From positions 434,001 to 498,000 of the forward strand of contig NZ_BMHI01000001.1 of assembly GCF_014640635.1 (NCBI RefSeq): a stretch of 64,000 bases of DNA. The letters run 5' to 3'. The translations under genes and the position numbers were made by a program. Below, piece after piece: positions 56,157 through 64,000 of this stretch. Under the pieces are notes generated by a model, which was not told the origin of the DNA, made no database searches, and saw nothing but the letters and a program-made list of their open reading frames with translations. Numbering within the stretch: position 1 is the stretch's first letter; every line of letters starts with the position of its first letter. The DNA comes from Flexivirga endophytica. Its GTDB lineage: Bacteria > Actinomycetota > Actinomycetes > Actinomycetales > Dermatophilaceae.

Positions 56157-57067
56157 CCACAGCCCCTGGTGAGCAGGTCACCACGACGGGCGCGGGCCAT
56201 CGCGGCTGGGTGGGTGTCGCCTTCGTCAGTCCGGCAGCGCTGCTGTTCGTGGTCTTCATCCTGGGCCCGTTCGTCGCCGCGATCATCCTGTCCTTCTACA
56301 GCTGGGACATGCTGACGCCGTCGAAGTTCAACGGCATCGGCAACTTCACCCAGATGTTCAGCGACGCGACGCTCTACAAGGCGCTCGCCAACACGTTCAT
56401 CTTCTCGATCGCCTCGGTGATCACCCATCTGATCGGCGGGTTCCTCCTGGCGCTCGGCGTGAACAGACTCGCCAGTCGTGCGCTTTCGTATTTCGTGCGG
56501 ACGTCGTTGTTCTTCCCGTTCGTGATCTCCTGGGCGGCCGTCGCGTTGCTGTGGAAGTACGTGCTCGATCCCACCTTCGGGATCGTCACCTACTACCTCG
56601 GCGAGATCGGCATAACGTCACCGGACTGGTTCACCGACCCGCACTGGGCGCTCCCGGCGATCATCGCGATCGACTGGTGGCACACCATCGGCTTCACGTT
56701 CATCATCATGTTGGCCGGACTGCAGACCGTCCCCGGCGAGCTGATCGAGGCCGCCCGGTCCGATGGCTGCAACGGTTGGCAGGTGCTGTGGAACGTCACG
56801 ATCCCGCTGATGTCGCCGACGATCTTCTTCGCCGGCGTGATCACCTTCATCGGGGCGTTCCAGATCTTCGACCCGGTGCAGATCATCACGCCCAACGGCG
56901 GTCCGGACAATGCGACCCTCACGATCGTGATGTACCTCTACCAGAAGGGATTCCAGTCCTTCCAGGTCGGTTACGCGTCCGCCGTGTCGCTGCTGGTCTT
57001 CGCCATCATGGCCGCGGTCACCGCGCTGCAGTTCTGGGCGAGCAAGAAGTGGGTGCACTCCGTATGA
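56153..57067 (+). CDS. Sugar ABC transporter permease (MalF type)
   Basis: A 304-residue permease with six membrane segments and the EAA loop VPGELIEAARSDGCNGWQVLWNVTIPLMSP (about residues 195-225). GTG 56153 overlaps the upstream stop, and its own stop overlaps the next ATG. It forms the channel with the MalG-type permease encoded next; the ATPase is not in the operon and is likely a shared MsiK-like protein. Confidence 0.92.
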   Translation: MTTAPGEQVTTTGAGHRGWVGVAFVSPAALLFVVFILGPFVAAIILSFYSWDMLTPSKFNGIGNFTQMFSDATLYKALANTFIFSIASVITHLIGGFLLALGVNRLASRALSYFVRTSLFFPFVISWAAVALLWKYVLDPTFGIVTYYLGEIGITSPDWFTDPHWALPAIIAIDWWHTIGFTFIIMLAGLQTVPGELIEAARSDGCNGWQVLWNVTIPLMSPTIFFAGVITFIGAFQIFDPVQIITPNGGPDNATLTIVMYLYQKGFQSFQVGYASAVSLLVFAIMAAVTALQFWASKKWVHSV

Positions 57068-57960
57068 GTGTGGATCTGACCAAGCCCACCGGCGTCGAGA
57101 CCGCCGACGACCCAGCGCCGAGGCCGCGCCGCCGGCGTCGCCGTTTCACGCCGGGGCAGGTGCTGCTGGGTGTGGTCCTGGCCGTGCTGGGCGTCGTGAT
57201 GCTCGCGCCGTTGGTGTGGTTGCTGGTGCAGAGCTTCACCGAGGAGGGCGATGCGTTCGGCATACCGCCCGGTTGGCTGCCGAAGCCCTTCACGACACAG
57301 AACTTCCAGGACATCGACGGGCTGATCCCGTTCTGGCGGATGGCGTTGAACAGCCTCATCGTCGCCGTCATCTCGACCGGTGGGTCGCTGCTGGTGAGTG
57401 TCCTTGCGGCATACGGCTTCTCGCGTCTGCCGTTTCGTGGACGGGACCGGATCTTCGCACTGATGCTCGCGGCACTGATGGTGCCGGTGCAGATGACGAT
57501 CATCCCGGTCTTCATCCTGATGCGGAACCTGCACATGATCGACACACTGCAGGCGCTCTGGCTGCCTGCGCTGATCAACGTCTTCTCGATCTTCTTCTTC
57601 CGGCAGTACTTCAACACCATCCCGAAGGAGTTGGACGAGGCAGCACGGATCGACGGTGCGAGCCACCTGTGGATCCTGTTCCGGTTGATCGTGCCCCTCA
57701 GTGGTCCGGCGCTGGCGGCGATGGCGATCCTGACGTTCGAGGCGTCGTGGAACAACTACTTCGGTCCACTGATCTTCCTGTCCAGTCACGACAAGATGAC
57801 GTTGCCGATCGGCTTGGTCACTTTGCAAGCGGGACAAGGCGGTTCGTCGGTCGTCGTCTTCGCGGCGATCACCGCGGTGGTGGTGCCGGTGCTGGTCGTC
57901 TTCCTGATCTTCCAGCGTGCCTTCGTCGCGAGCATTGCATCGGCGGGGATCCGCGGATGA
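57064..57960 (+). CDS. Sugar ABC transporter permease (MalG type)
   Basis: A 298-residue permease beginning with an Arg-rich cytoplasmic tail (PRPRRRRRRFTPGQ), then six membrane segments. The EAA loop is IPKELDEAARIDGASHLWILFRLIVPLSGPAL. Both ends overlap neighbours by ATGA, so synthesis is coupled to its partner permease and to the next gene. Assignment to oligosaccharide import follows from family and operon context. Confidence 0.92.
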   Translation: MSVDLTKPTGVETADDPAPRPRRRRRRFTPGQVLLGVVLAVLGVVMLAPLVWLLVQSFTEEGDAFGIPPGWLPKPFTTQNFQDIDGLIPFWRMALNSLIVAVISTGGSLLVSVLAAYGFSRLPFRGRDRIFALMLAALMVPVQMTIIPVFILMRNLHMIDTLQALWLPALINVFSIFFFRQYFNTIPKELDEAARIDGASHLWILFRLIVPLSGPALAAMAILTFEASWNNYFGPLIFLSSHDKMTLPIGLVTLQAGQGGSSVVVFAAITAVVVPVLVVFLIFQRAFVASIASAGIRG

Positions 57961-58679
57961 GTGCTGTGGGGAGTGTGCCCGCCCAGCAGCGGGTCCTCTT
58001 GCGCAGGTCGATGCGAGGGCTCTGGTCGCACCTGCCGTTGCTGACCCTGGCCAGTGCGGCGGTGTGCGGCAGCGCGTGTGTCGCCGCGCTGGTCGCTCCG
58101 GGAGCGACGCCGTTCTCCGTAGTGGTCATGGCGATGTTGGTCGCACCGGCCGCGGCCGCGATCGGTGCCGTCGCGAACGCCGTTGTGGGAGTGGACGATG
58201 CGACCTTCCGCCAATGGTGGCGGGCGTGCGTGGTGGGGGTTCGCCACGGCATACCAGCTGTCCTTCCACTGGCCGTCGCCGGCGCGCTCTTCCTGGTCGC
58301 CGTCCAGGTCTGGCAGCGCACCGGCCAGCCGGTCGTCCTCGCCTCCGTCGGAGTGTCGGGTGCGGTCATGGTCGGCCTGCTGCCATTGACCGCTGCGATG
58401 TTGCACCTCGTGACCGGCCTGCCGCACCTGAGCCGCACCGCCCAGTGGCGGACCGCGGTCGAGCTGTCGGTGCGCTGGCCGGTGCGATTCCTGGCCGCCC
58501 CGGTGCTGCTTGCCTTCGGTGCCTGGCTGGCAACGCAATTGAGCGCCTCGTTGCTGCTGCTCGCACCCGCGCCGGCGGCGCTGGTGGGCGCCGCGGCGTT
58601 CTGGACGAGCGCGGTCGAGACCGGCCGACTGTCGATCGAATTCACCGAAAATGATGTCTTGGAGAGGGAATCCGTATGA
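57957..58679 (+). CDS. YesL-like (DUF624-type) membrane protein
   Basis: A 240-residue membrane protein with five or six hydrophobic segments (for example LLTLASAAVCGSACVAALVA and PAVLPLAVAGALFLVAVQVW). Between the second and third it has a DDATFRQWWRACVVGVRHG loop resembling the FFxxFRxNFxxA loop of the YesL/DUF624 family. Such proteins are frequently encoded with family 1 sugar-binding-protein transporters and glycosidases; their role is unknown. It is embedded in the operon by ATGA overlaps at both ends. Confidence 0.6.
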   Translation: MSAVGSVPAQQRVLLRRSMRGLWSHLPLLTLASAAVCGSACVAALVAPGATPFSVVVMAMLVAPAAAAIGAVANAVVGVDDATFRQWWRACVVGVRHGIPAVLPLAVAGALFLVAVQVWQRTGQPVVLASVGVSGAVMVGLLPLTAAMLHLVTGLPHLSRTAQWRTAVELSVRWPVRFLAAPVLLAFGAWLATQLSASLLLLAPAPAALVGAAAFWTSAVETGRLSIEFTENDVLERESV

Positions 58680-59764
58680 CGTTCAATGACCTCGCCCGGC
58701 TGCGCGACGTGCAGACGTGGTCGATCTCGCCCGAGAACTTCGACGGCCGCAAGGGCGGTGGCGCCCGAGCGACCGAGGGCACTGGCGCGGCATGTGCCGC
58801 GGAACTCGGGGTCGGCTGGAAGGTCTCTCCGAGCGTGGACGTCGGTGGTCGCGAGACGTTCGAACTCGCCGCCATCGACCAGCCGGCCACGATCACACAC
58901 ATCTGGCTCACCACCCACCGCGACAACTGGCGCAGCCTGGTGCTGCGCGCCTACTGGGACGCCTCGGACGAGCCGGCGATCGAGGTGCCGCTCGGTGACT
59001 TCTTCGCCAGTGGCTGGGGCAGCTTCGCGCAGGTCTCGTCGAGCATGATCGCCGCGAACCCGAACGGTGGTTTCAACAGTTACTGGCCGATGCCCTTCAC
59101 GAAGTCCGGTCGTATGACGATCGAGAACCTCTCGCCCGACACAGCGACCGTCTACTACCAGATCACCTATGAGACGGGCCGGGACCAGCGCGACAACGGT
59201 TACCTGCACGCACAGTTCCACCGCTCGAACCCGCTGCCGTACAAGGAGACCCACCCGATCGTGACCGACGTGCAGGGTCGCGGGCACTTCGTGGGGACCT
59301 ACCTGGCCTGGGGAGTGAACAGCCCCGGCTGGTGGGGCGAGGGAGAGATCAAGTTCTATCTCGACGGTGACGCGTCGGAGGGCCATCCGACGATCTGCGG
59401 CACCGGCACCGAGGACTACTTCGGCGGAGCGTGGAACTTCGACGTTCCCGGCAGCGGCTACACGGCATACACCACGCCATACCTGGGAATGCCGCAGGTG
59501 ATCCCTCCCGACGGGCTCTATCACTCCCAGCAACGCTTCGGCATGTATCGCTGGCACGTGCCGGATCCGATCCACTTCGCGAAGGACCTGACGGTCGACA
59601 TCCAGGCGCTCGGCTGGCGGCCGCATCACCTCTACCGGCCGCTGACCGACGACATCGCGTCCACGGCCTTCTTCTACCTCGACCGGCCGGTGACCAACAG
59701 ACCCGCCGTCCCGACCGCGGAGCAGCTCGAGATCACCGGAGAGCCGATGGAGGCGCTGCTATGA
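58676..59764 (+). CDS. GH172 (DUF2961) glycosidase, candidate exo-alpha-D-arabinofuranosidase
   Basis: A 362-residue cytoplasmic enzyme with no signal peptide. DUF2961 landmarks are clear: PLGDFFASGWG (about 106-116), NSYWPMPF, GHFVGTYLAWGV, GWWGEGEIKFYLDGD (E222/E224) and TICGTGTEDYFGGAW (E246). The two glutamate motifs are the likely catalytic pair, since the family uses two glutamates about 21 residues apart. Characterised GH172 members cleave alpha-D-arabinofuranosides and alpha-D-fructofuranosides. In this operon, beside GH183-like and GH116 genes, D-arabinofuranosidase activity on imported oligosaccharides is the best guess. It overlaps both neighbours by 4 nt. Confidence 0.88.
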   Translation: MTFNDLARLRDVQTWSISPENFDGRKGGGARATEGTGAACAAELGVGWKVSPSVDVGGRETFELAAIDQPATITHIWLTTHRDNWRSLVLRAYWDASDEPAIEVPLGDFFASGWGSFAQVSSSMIAANPNGGFNSYWPMPFTKSGRMTIENLSPDTATVYYQITYETGRDQRDNGYLHAQFHRSNPLPYKETHPIVTDVQGRGHFVGTYLAWGVNSPGWWGEGEIKFYLDGDASEGHPTICGTGTEDYFGGAWNFDVPGSGYTAYTTPYLGMPQVIPPDGLYHSQQRFGMYRWHVPDPIHFAKDLTVDIQALGWRPHHLYRPLTDDIASTAFFYLDRPVTNRPAVPTAEQLEITGEPMEALL

Positions 59765-60894
59765 CGCCGCGGCGGATACGTGCGGCCGGCGGTTTGCTCG
59801 CGGCACTGGTGTCGTGCACGGCGTGTGTCGGCGCCTCCTCGGCGGCCAAGGCGCAGTCGGACCGCGGCGACCAGCCTTCGGTGCGGCTGGAGGTCGCCGA
59901 TGCTCCTACGGTCAAGGGCGGCGCCGACGGTGACCTGTGGCCGAACTGCTGGGGCCGCGACGGGCAGGTGTATGCCGCATACGGTGACGGAAAGGGTTTC
60001 GGCGGCTCCGGATCGGACATCGGGGTCACCCGCATCTCCGGCACGCCGGAGAGCGGGCTGGACGGCACCAACCTCGCGCAGGGCGACGCCCTCGGGCAGG
60101 TGTGGTCCGGCTCCGGCTTCACCCGCAAGCCGACGGGTATGGCGTGCGTCGGTGACAAGAAGTACCTCGCTGTCGAGGACCTCTCCGGCGACTTCAACCA
60201 GGCGCCGGCATCGACCATCGCGTCGTCGAACGACGGCGTGCACTGGGAATGGGACACCAAGAAGCCGATGTTTTCCGACGGTGTCTTCACCACGGTGATG
60301 TTCCTGGACTACGGCAAGGGCTACCGGCACGCTCACGACGGCTATGTGTACGCCTATGGGTTGGACGGCAACTGGCGCGACTCCTACAGCGATGTGGTGC
60401 CGGATCCGACCGAGCTCTTCCTCGCCCGGGTGCCGCGCGACGACGTGCAGGATCGGTCGAAATGGGAGTTCTACCAGGGAACTTCGCACGACAAGCCGAC
60501 GTGGACCACGCGCATTGCGGAGAAGCAGCCGGTGCTGACCGACACCCGGCGCAGCCTCCTGGGCCACTCGGTGATCAGTCAGGGGGGCGTCGTCTACCTG
60601 CCGTCACAACATCGCTACCTCTACACGTCGTGGACCGAGAACACCTTCGAGTTCTATGTTGCGAAGCAACCATGGGGTTCGTGGACGCACACCAATTCAG
60701 TTGATTTCGGTGCCTATCCGTGGACGACGGACAAGTTCGGTGGTTACGGACTGTCCTTGCCGTCGAAGTTCATCTCCAAGAACGGCAAGTCCGCCTGGCT
60801 GCAGTCCAACGTGTGCCCCTGCGCGCCCGCGGGCATGTCCGACTACGACTTCTCGCTGCGCACCGTGCAGATCGTGGGTGACACGCGGCGATGA
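59761..60894 (+). CDS. Exported DUF4185-type protein, candidate GH183 endo-D-arabinanase
   Basis: A 377-residue exported protein. The N-terminus (MTPRRIRAAGGLLAALVSC, TACVGASS) is a signal peptide with a lipobox-like Cys. The body resembles the DUF4185 beta-propeller: DGDLWPNCWGRDGQVYAAYGDGKGFGG (about 58-84), IGVTRISGTPE, a repeated ND/DG-x-W pattern (SSNDGVHWEWD), ELFLARVPRDDVQDRSKWEFYQG and YTSWTENTFEFYVAKQPWG. DUF4185 enzymes were recently classed as GH183 endo-D-arabinanases active on arabinogalactan and lipoarabinomannan. It is the only exported glycosidase-like protein in the operon, fitting a surface endo-enzyme. The DUF4185 assignment is by recognition of motifs, so moderately sure. 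Confidence 0.68.
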   Translation: MTPRRIRAAGGLLAALVSCTACVGASSAAKAQSDRGDQPSVRLEVADAPTVKGGADGDLWPNCWGRDGQVYAAYGDGKGFGGSGSDIGVTRISGTPESGLDGTNLAQGDALGQVWSGSGFTRKPTGMACVGDKKYLAVEDLSGDFNQAPASTIASSNDGVHWEWDTKKPMFSDGVFTTVMFLDYGKGYRHAHDGYVYAYGLDGNWRDSYSDVVPDPTELFLARVPRDDVQDRSKWEFYQGTSHDKPTWTTRIAEKQPVLTDTRRSLLGHSVISQGGVVYLPSQHRYLYTSWTENTFEFYVAKQPWGSWTHTNSVDFGAYPWTTDKFGGYGLSLPSKFISKNGKSAWLQSNVCPCAPAGMSDYDFSLRTVQIVGDTRR

Positions 60895-63341
60895 AACTCT
60901 CGCAATGGCCGGTGACCCGGTCCTACGACGGTGCGCAGTGTGAACGCATCGCGATGCCCGTCGGCGGAATCGGCACCGGCACCGTCAGTTTCGGTGGCCG
61001 CGGGCAGCTGCTGGACTGGGAGCTTTTCAACCGCCCGGCGAAGGGCAACGACCCGGGTGCCTTCCTGGCGCTGCGCACCGACGACGGTGAACGGGTCGTC
61101 CAACGGGTCGTCGAATCCACCTTGCTACCAGGAGAGTTGGCAGGTTCCTGGGGGAGCGGAGTGCCCCACAGCGGACTGCCCCGCTTCGCAGGCGGCAGGT
61201 TCGAGGCGGCATACCCCTTCGGGAAGGTGCGCCTGCACGACCCGGACGTGCCGCTGCACGTCACGGTCGGTGCGATGAACCCGCTCGTCCCCGGTGCCGC
61301 GGACGACAGCGGCATACCGCTGATGCTGCTGCGCGTCTCGTTGCACAACCCCGGCTTGCGACCTGTCCGGGCATCGCTGTGCCTGAGCATGCCGAACGTC
61401 GTCGGTCACACGCCGGGCGAGCAGTTGCCCGACGGCAATGTCTTCACCGCCGAAGAGCTCGACGGCGCAACGATGCTCGTCGGCCGTGGCACCCGGGTGT
61501 CGGCCGACGCGGAGTCGTGGGGAACCCTCGCGGTGGCGACCAGGGGTCGACCGGCGTCGAGCCTGCGCACCACCTGGGCGCACCGGTCATGGGGTGACTC
61601 ACTGCTGGACTTCTGGGATGACCTGTCGGCGGACGGGCAGCTCGACGAGCCGCTGGAGCCGGCGCGGGTCCCGACCGCGTCGCTGGTGCAGGGCGACGTG
61701 GTCGAGCCGGGTGACACCGTCGAGCTGACATTCGCCGTCGCGTGGCACTTCCCGAACCGCCGCGCTTGGACGCACGCCTTCGCGCCCGCGCCCCGCTTCG
61801 GTTACGGCGACGAGATCGTGGGCAACCACTACACGCAGCGGTATGCCGACGCTGCCGAGGTGCTGCGTGTCGAGCTGCCCCGGATGGACGACTTGGAGCG
61901 CAGGACAAGCGAATTCGTCCAGCTGATCGCCGGGTCCGACCTGCCCGGGCCGGTGTCCGACGCGGTGCTGTCGACGCTCTCGGTGCTGAAGTCGACCACC
62001 TGTTTCCGGATCGCGGACGGCACGTTCCTGGCTTGGGAGGGCAGCAACGACGACCACGGCAGCTGTCACGGGAGCTGCACCCACGTGTGGAACTACCAGT
62101 ACGCTCTCGAGGCGCTCTTCCCGGATCTCGCATGGAGCATGCGCGAGGTCGAGTTGCTGAACAGCATGGACGAGCGCGGCATGATGAGCTTCCGCGCCGA
62201 GCTGCCGCTGCAGACCAACGGGACCGGCTGGCGGGTGGCCGCTGCCGATGGCCAGATGGGCGCGCTGGTCCGACTGCACCGCACCTGGCAGCTGACCGGC
62301 GACACCGACCACCTGCGTCGGCTGTGGCCGGCGGCTCGGCGGGCACTGGAGTTCGCGTGGATCGCCGACGGGTGGGACGCGGACCAGGACGGTGTGATGG
62401 AGGGCTGCCAGCACAACACGATGGACGTCGAGTACTACGGACCCAACGGTGTCGGCCAGTCCTGGTACCTCGCTGCGCTCGGAGCGATGGCGCAGTTGTC
62501 GCAGGTCGTCGGGGACGACGAATTCGCCTCTCGTTGCGCGAAAGTGCGTGACCTCGGCGCGTCCGCCACCGACGGGGAGCTCTTCAACGGGGACTTCTAC
62601 GAGCAACACGTGCTGCCCCCGGGCGACGACTCCCACATCGCGGAGGGACTACGGATCCGGCACACCGGCGACAACCCGGACATGGGATCGGACGACCTCG
62701 TCGATCCCGACCTCCAGCTCGGCCTCGGCCTGGCCGGGGACCAGCTCGCCGGTGTGACGATGGCGACCGCCGGAGATGTCGAGCACGGCCTGAACCCCGG
62801 CAACGTGCGACGCGCGCTGGTCGGCATCTGGGAGCACAACCATCGCGACAGCTTCCTCGGCCACTTCAATCACCTGCGGACGTTCGCGTCGGGCGCGGAG
62901 CGTGGTCTGGTGAACTGCAGCTACCCGCGCGGCGGGCGTCCGGAACGCCCTTCGCCATACAGCAACGAGGTGTGGACCGGCATCGAGTACACGGCCGCCA
63001 CGGGTCTTGCGCAGGTCGGCGAGCATGCGATCGCAGCGCAGATCGCGGCCGACGTGCGCAGCCGGTATGACGGCACCGCACGCAACCCGTTCAACGAGGT
63101 CGAGTGCGGCAACCACTACGTCCGCTCGATGGCGGCGTTCGGCATGGTCTCGGCCTGGCCGCGCGCGACGATCGACATCGCACGCGGGCTGATCGTCACC
63201 GACCGGGTGCCGGGTGACTGGCCGGTGGTGGCCGGAGAACTCCTCGGCACCTTGCACATCACGAAGGACGAAGCGACCTACCTGCCGGTGCGCGGCGGAG
63301 TGCTGTCGGTGATCGTCCGCGATCAGGAGGAGGCGGGATGA
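60891..63341 (+). CDS. GH116 (GBA2-type) glycosidase, candidate exo-beta-D-arabinofuranosidase
   Basis: An 816-residue cytoplasmic enzyme without a signal peptide. The N-terminal beta-sandwich starts with the GBA2 signature MPVGGIGTGTVSFGGRGQLL (about 22-41). The (alpha/alpha)6 catalytic domain contains WEGSNDDHGSCHGSCTHVWN (about 382-401) and GVMEGCQHNTMDVEYYGPNG (about 499-518), the regions holding the catalytic acids in the family. GH116 includes beta-glucosidases, beta-xylosidases and a reported exo-beta-D-arabinofuranosidase working with GH172 and GH183 enzymes in Microbacterium; the operon context favours the last. It overlaps both neighbours by ATGA. Confidence 0.87.
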   Translation: MKLSQWPVTRSYDGAQCERIAMPVGGIGTGTVSFGGRGQLLDWELFNRPAKGNDPGAFLALRTDDGERVVQRVVESTLLPGELAGSWGSGVPHSGLPRFAGGRFEAAYPFGKVRLHDPDVPLHVTVGAMNPLVPGAADDSGIPLMLLRVSLHNPGLRPVRASLCLSMPNVVGHTPGEQLPDGNVFTAEELDGATMLVGRGTRVSADAESWGTLAVATRGRPASSLRTTWAHRSWGDSLLDFWDDLSADGQLDEPLEPARVPTASLVQGDVVEPGDTVELTFAVAWHFPNRRAWTHAFAPAPRFGYGDEIVGNHYTQRYADAAEVLRVELPRMDDLERRTSEFVQLIAGSDLPGPVSDAVLSTLSVLKSTTCFRIADGTFLAWEGSNDDHGSCHGSCTHVWNYQYALEALFPDLAWSMREVELLNSMDERGMMSFRAELPLQTNGTGWRVAAADGQMGALVRLHRTWQLTGDTDHLRRLWPAARRALEFAWIADGWDADQDGVMEGCQHNTMDVEYYGPNGVGQSWYLAALGAMAQLSQVVGDDEFASRCAKVRDLGASATDGELFNGDFYEQHVLPPGDDSHIAEGLRIRHTGDNPDMGSDDLVDPDLQLGLGLAGDQLAGVTMATAGDVEHGLNPGNVRRALVGIWEHNHRDSFLGHFNHLRTFASGAERGLVNCSYPRGGRPERPSPYSNEVWTGIEYTAATGLAQVGEHAIAAQIAADVRSRYDGTARNPFNEVECGNHYVRSMAAFGMVSAWPRATIDIARGLIVTDRVPGDWPVVAGELLGTLHITKDEATYLPVRGGVLSVIVRDQEEAG

Positions 63342-64000
63342 CCAAGGTCTTCCTCGGGGTCGACATCGGCACGTCGAGCAGCAAAGGCGTCCTCGTCGGC
63401 AGCAACGGTGAGGTGTTGGCGTCGGCGACGCGGGAGCACGACGTCCGACGCCCGGCTCCCGGCAAGGTCGAGATGGACGGCCGCGTGTGGTGGGACGAAT
63501 TCTGCTCATTGGCAACCGAACTCGTCGGTGGGTCGGTCCATCAGGTAGCGGCCGTCGGAGTCAGCGGGATGGGTCCTTGCGTGTTGTTGACCGACGAGCA
63601 GGACGACCCGGTGCGTCCGGCGATCCTGTATGGCGTCGACACCCGCTCCGGAGCGCAGCAGGAGGCCTGCAACAGCAGATACGGGCCCGAGGAGATCCTG
63701 CGCCGGTGCGGGTCGGCGATGTCCAGCCAGGCGGCGGGTGCCAAGGTCGCGTGGGTCGCGGAGCACGAACCGGAGGTCTACGCCCGCGCCCGCCGGCTTT
63801 TCATGCCCTCATCGTGGCTGGTGCGCAAGCTGACCGGCGAATACGTCCTCGACCACCATTCGGCCAGCCAGAGCACCCCGATGTATGACGTCCACGACCA
63901 CTCCTGGATCGATCCCTGGGCCGGCGAGGTCGCACCCGGGATCGAGCTGCCCCCGCTGCGCTGGGCCGATGAGGTCGCCGGCCGTGTCACAGCCGAGGCG
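63338..64000 (+). CDS. FGGY-family carbohydrate kinase (3' end beyond window)
   Basis: The first 221 residues of a sugar kinase; the usual length is about 490. The phosphate-1 motif GVDIGTSSSKGVL (about 7-19) and the start of the FGGY N-terminal domain (AAVGVSGMGPCVLLTD, AILYGVDTRS) identify it. The family phosphorylates pentuloses and related sugars. If the operon degrades D-arabinan, phosphorylation of D-ribulose (from isomerised D-arabinose) would fit, but xylulokinase or another specificity cannot be excluded from this fragment. ATG 63338 overlaps the GH116 stop; it is the eighth linked gene. Confidence 0.9.
   Translation, partial: MTKVFLGVDIGTSSSKGVLVGSNGEVLASATREHDVRRPAPGKVEMDGRVWWDEFCSLATELVGGSVHQVAAVGVSGMGPCVLLTDEQDDPVRPAILYGVDTRSGAQQEACNSRYGPEEILRRCGSAMSSQAAGAKVAWVAEHEPEVYARARRLFMPSSWLVRKLTGEYVLDHHSASQSTPMYDVHDHSWIDPWAGEVAPGIELPPLRWADEVAGRVTAEA

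Noticed and set aside
1-64000. CRISPR arrays, transposases, integrase attachment sites, tRNA or rRNA genes
   Set aside because: None were seen on reading either strand; no regularly spaced repeats, DDE/tyrosine recombinase motifs or tRNA-like cloverleaves were recognised.

Overview
The window is high-GC (roughly 69%), densely packed actinobacterial chromosome. Gene content and order (miaB ... miaA-dapF ... hflX; holA-rpsT-leuS-comEA-comEC; lexA / LysM protein / nrdR-nrdJ) suggest the order Micrococcales, perhaps a Dermacoccaceae- or Intrasporangiaceae-like genus; a genus cannot be fixed by eye. No rRNA, tRNA, CRISPR array or transposase was found.

Layout. 1-4.9 kb: a cut LysR regulator, a methyltransferase, a leaderless XRE-cupin regulator coupled to a LysE exporter, an FAD-linked oxidase and a membrane protein. 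4.9-11.6 kb: a secreted GDPD-like protein, miaB, an MFS/ArsR pair, and a LysR regulator divergent from a frameshifted MFS gene. 11.6-15.4 kb: trpS behind a Trp-Trp leader peptide and terminator (attenuator), rtcB, a methyltransferase and a zinc-ribbon protein. 15.5-23.3 kb: sedolisin protease, a 39-aa acidic protein, an acyltransferase-like protein, miaA, dapF, a small conserved protein, an RsmC-like methyltransferase and hflX. 23.3-33 kb: a glucosidase, dinG, and an IdeR-boxed divergent siderophore-uptake locus. 33-43 kb: purU, holA, rpsT, leuS behind a four-leucine leader peptide and terminator, degV, comEA, comEC. 43-50 kb: LysR, Sir2 deacylase, then the SOS/dNTP block lexA, LysM protein, nrdR, nrdJ with recognisable LexA, NrdR and DnaA-like sites.

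50.3-64 kb is the most striking region: a LacI-family regulator (apparently starting at ATC), a three-gene sugar ABC transporter on the minus strand, and a divergent operon of at least eight genes joined by 4-nt start/stop overlaps. That operon encodes a second sugar ABC transporter, a YesL-like membrane protein, a DUF2961/GH172 enzyme, an exported DUF4185-type (GH183-like) protein, a GH116 enzyme and an FGGY kinase that runs off the window. GH183 + GH172 + GH116 is the enzyme trio reported to dismantle the D-arabinan of mycobacterial arabinogalactan and lipoarabinomannan. The inferred route is: surface endo-cleavage, ABC import of oligosaccharides, cytoplasmic exo-alpha and exo-beta hydrolysis, phosphorylation. 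A near-identical palindromic operator sits at the predicted start of each divergent operon and upstream of the LacI gene.

Two window-wide signals stand out. Many genes, and both attenuator leader peptides, have a TANNNT -10 element only 6-7 nt before the start codon, i.e. leaderless transcripts. The word GTATG/CATAC is strongly over-used while GTACG/CGTAC is avoided.
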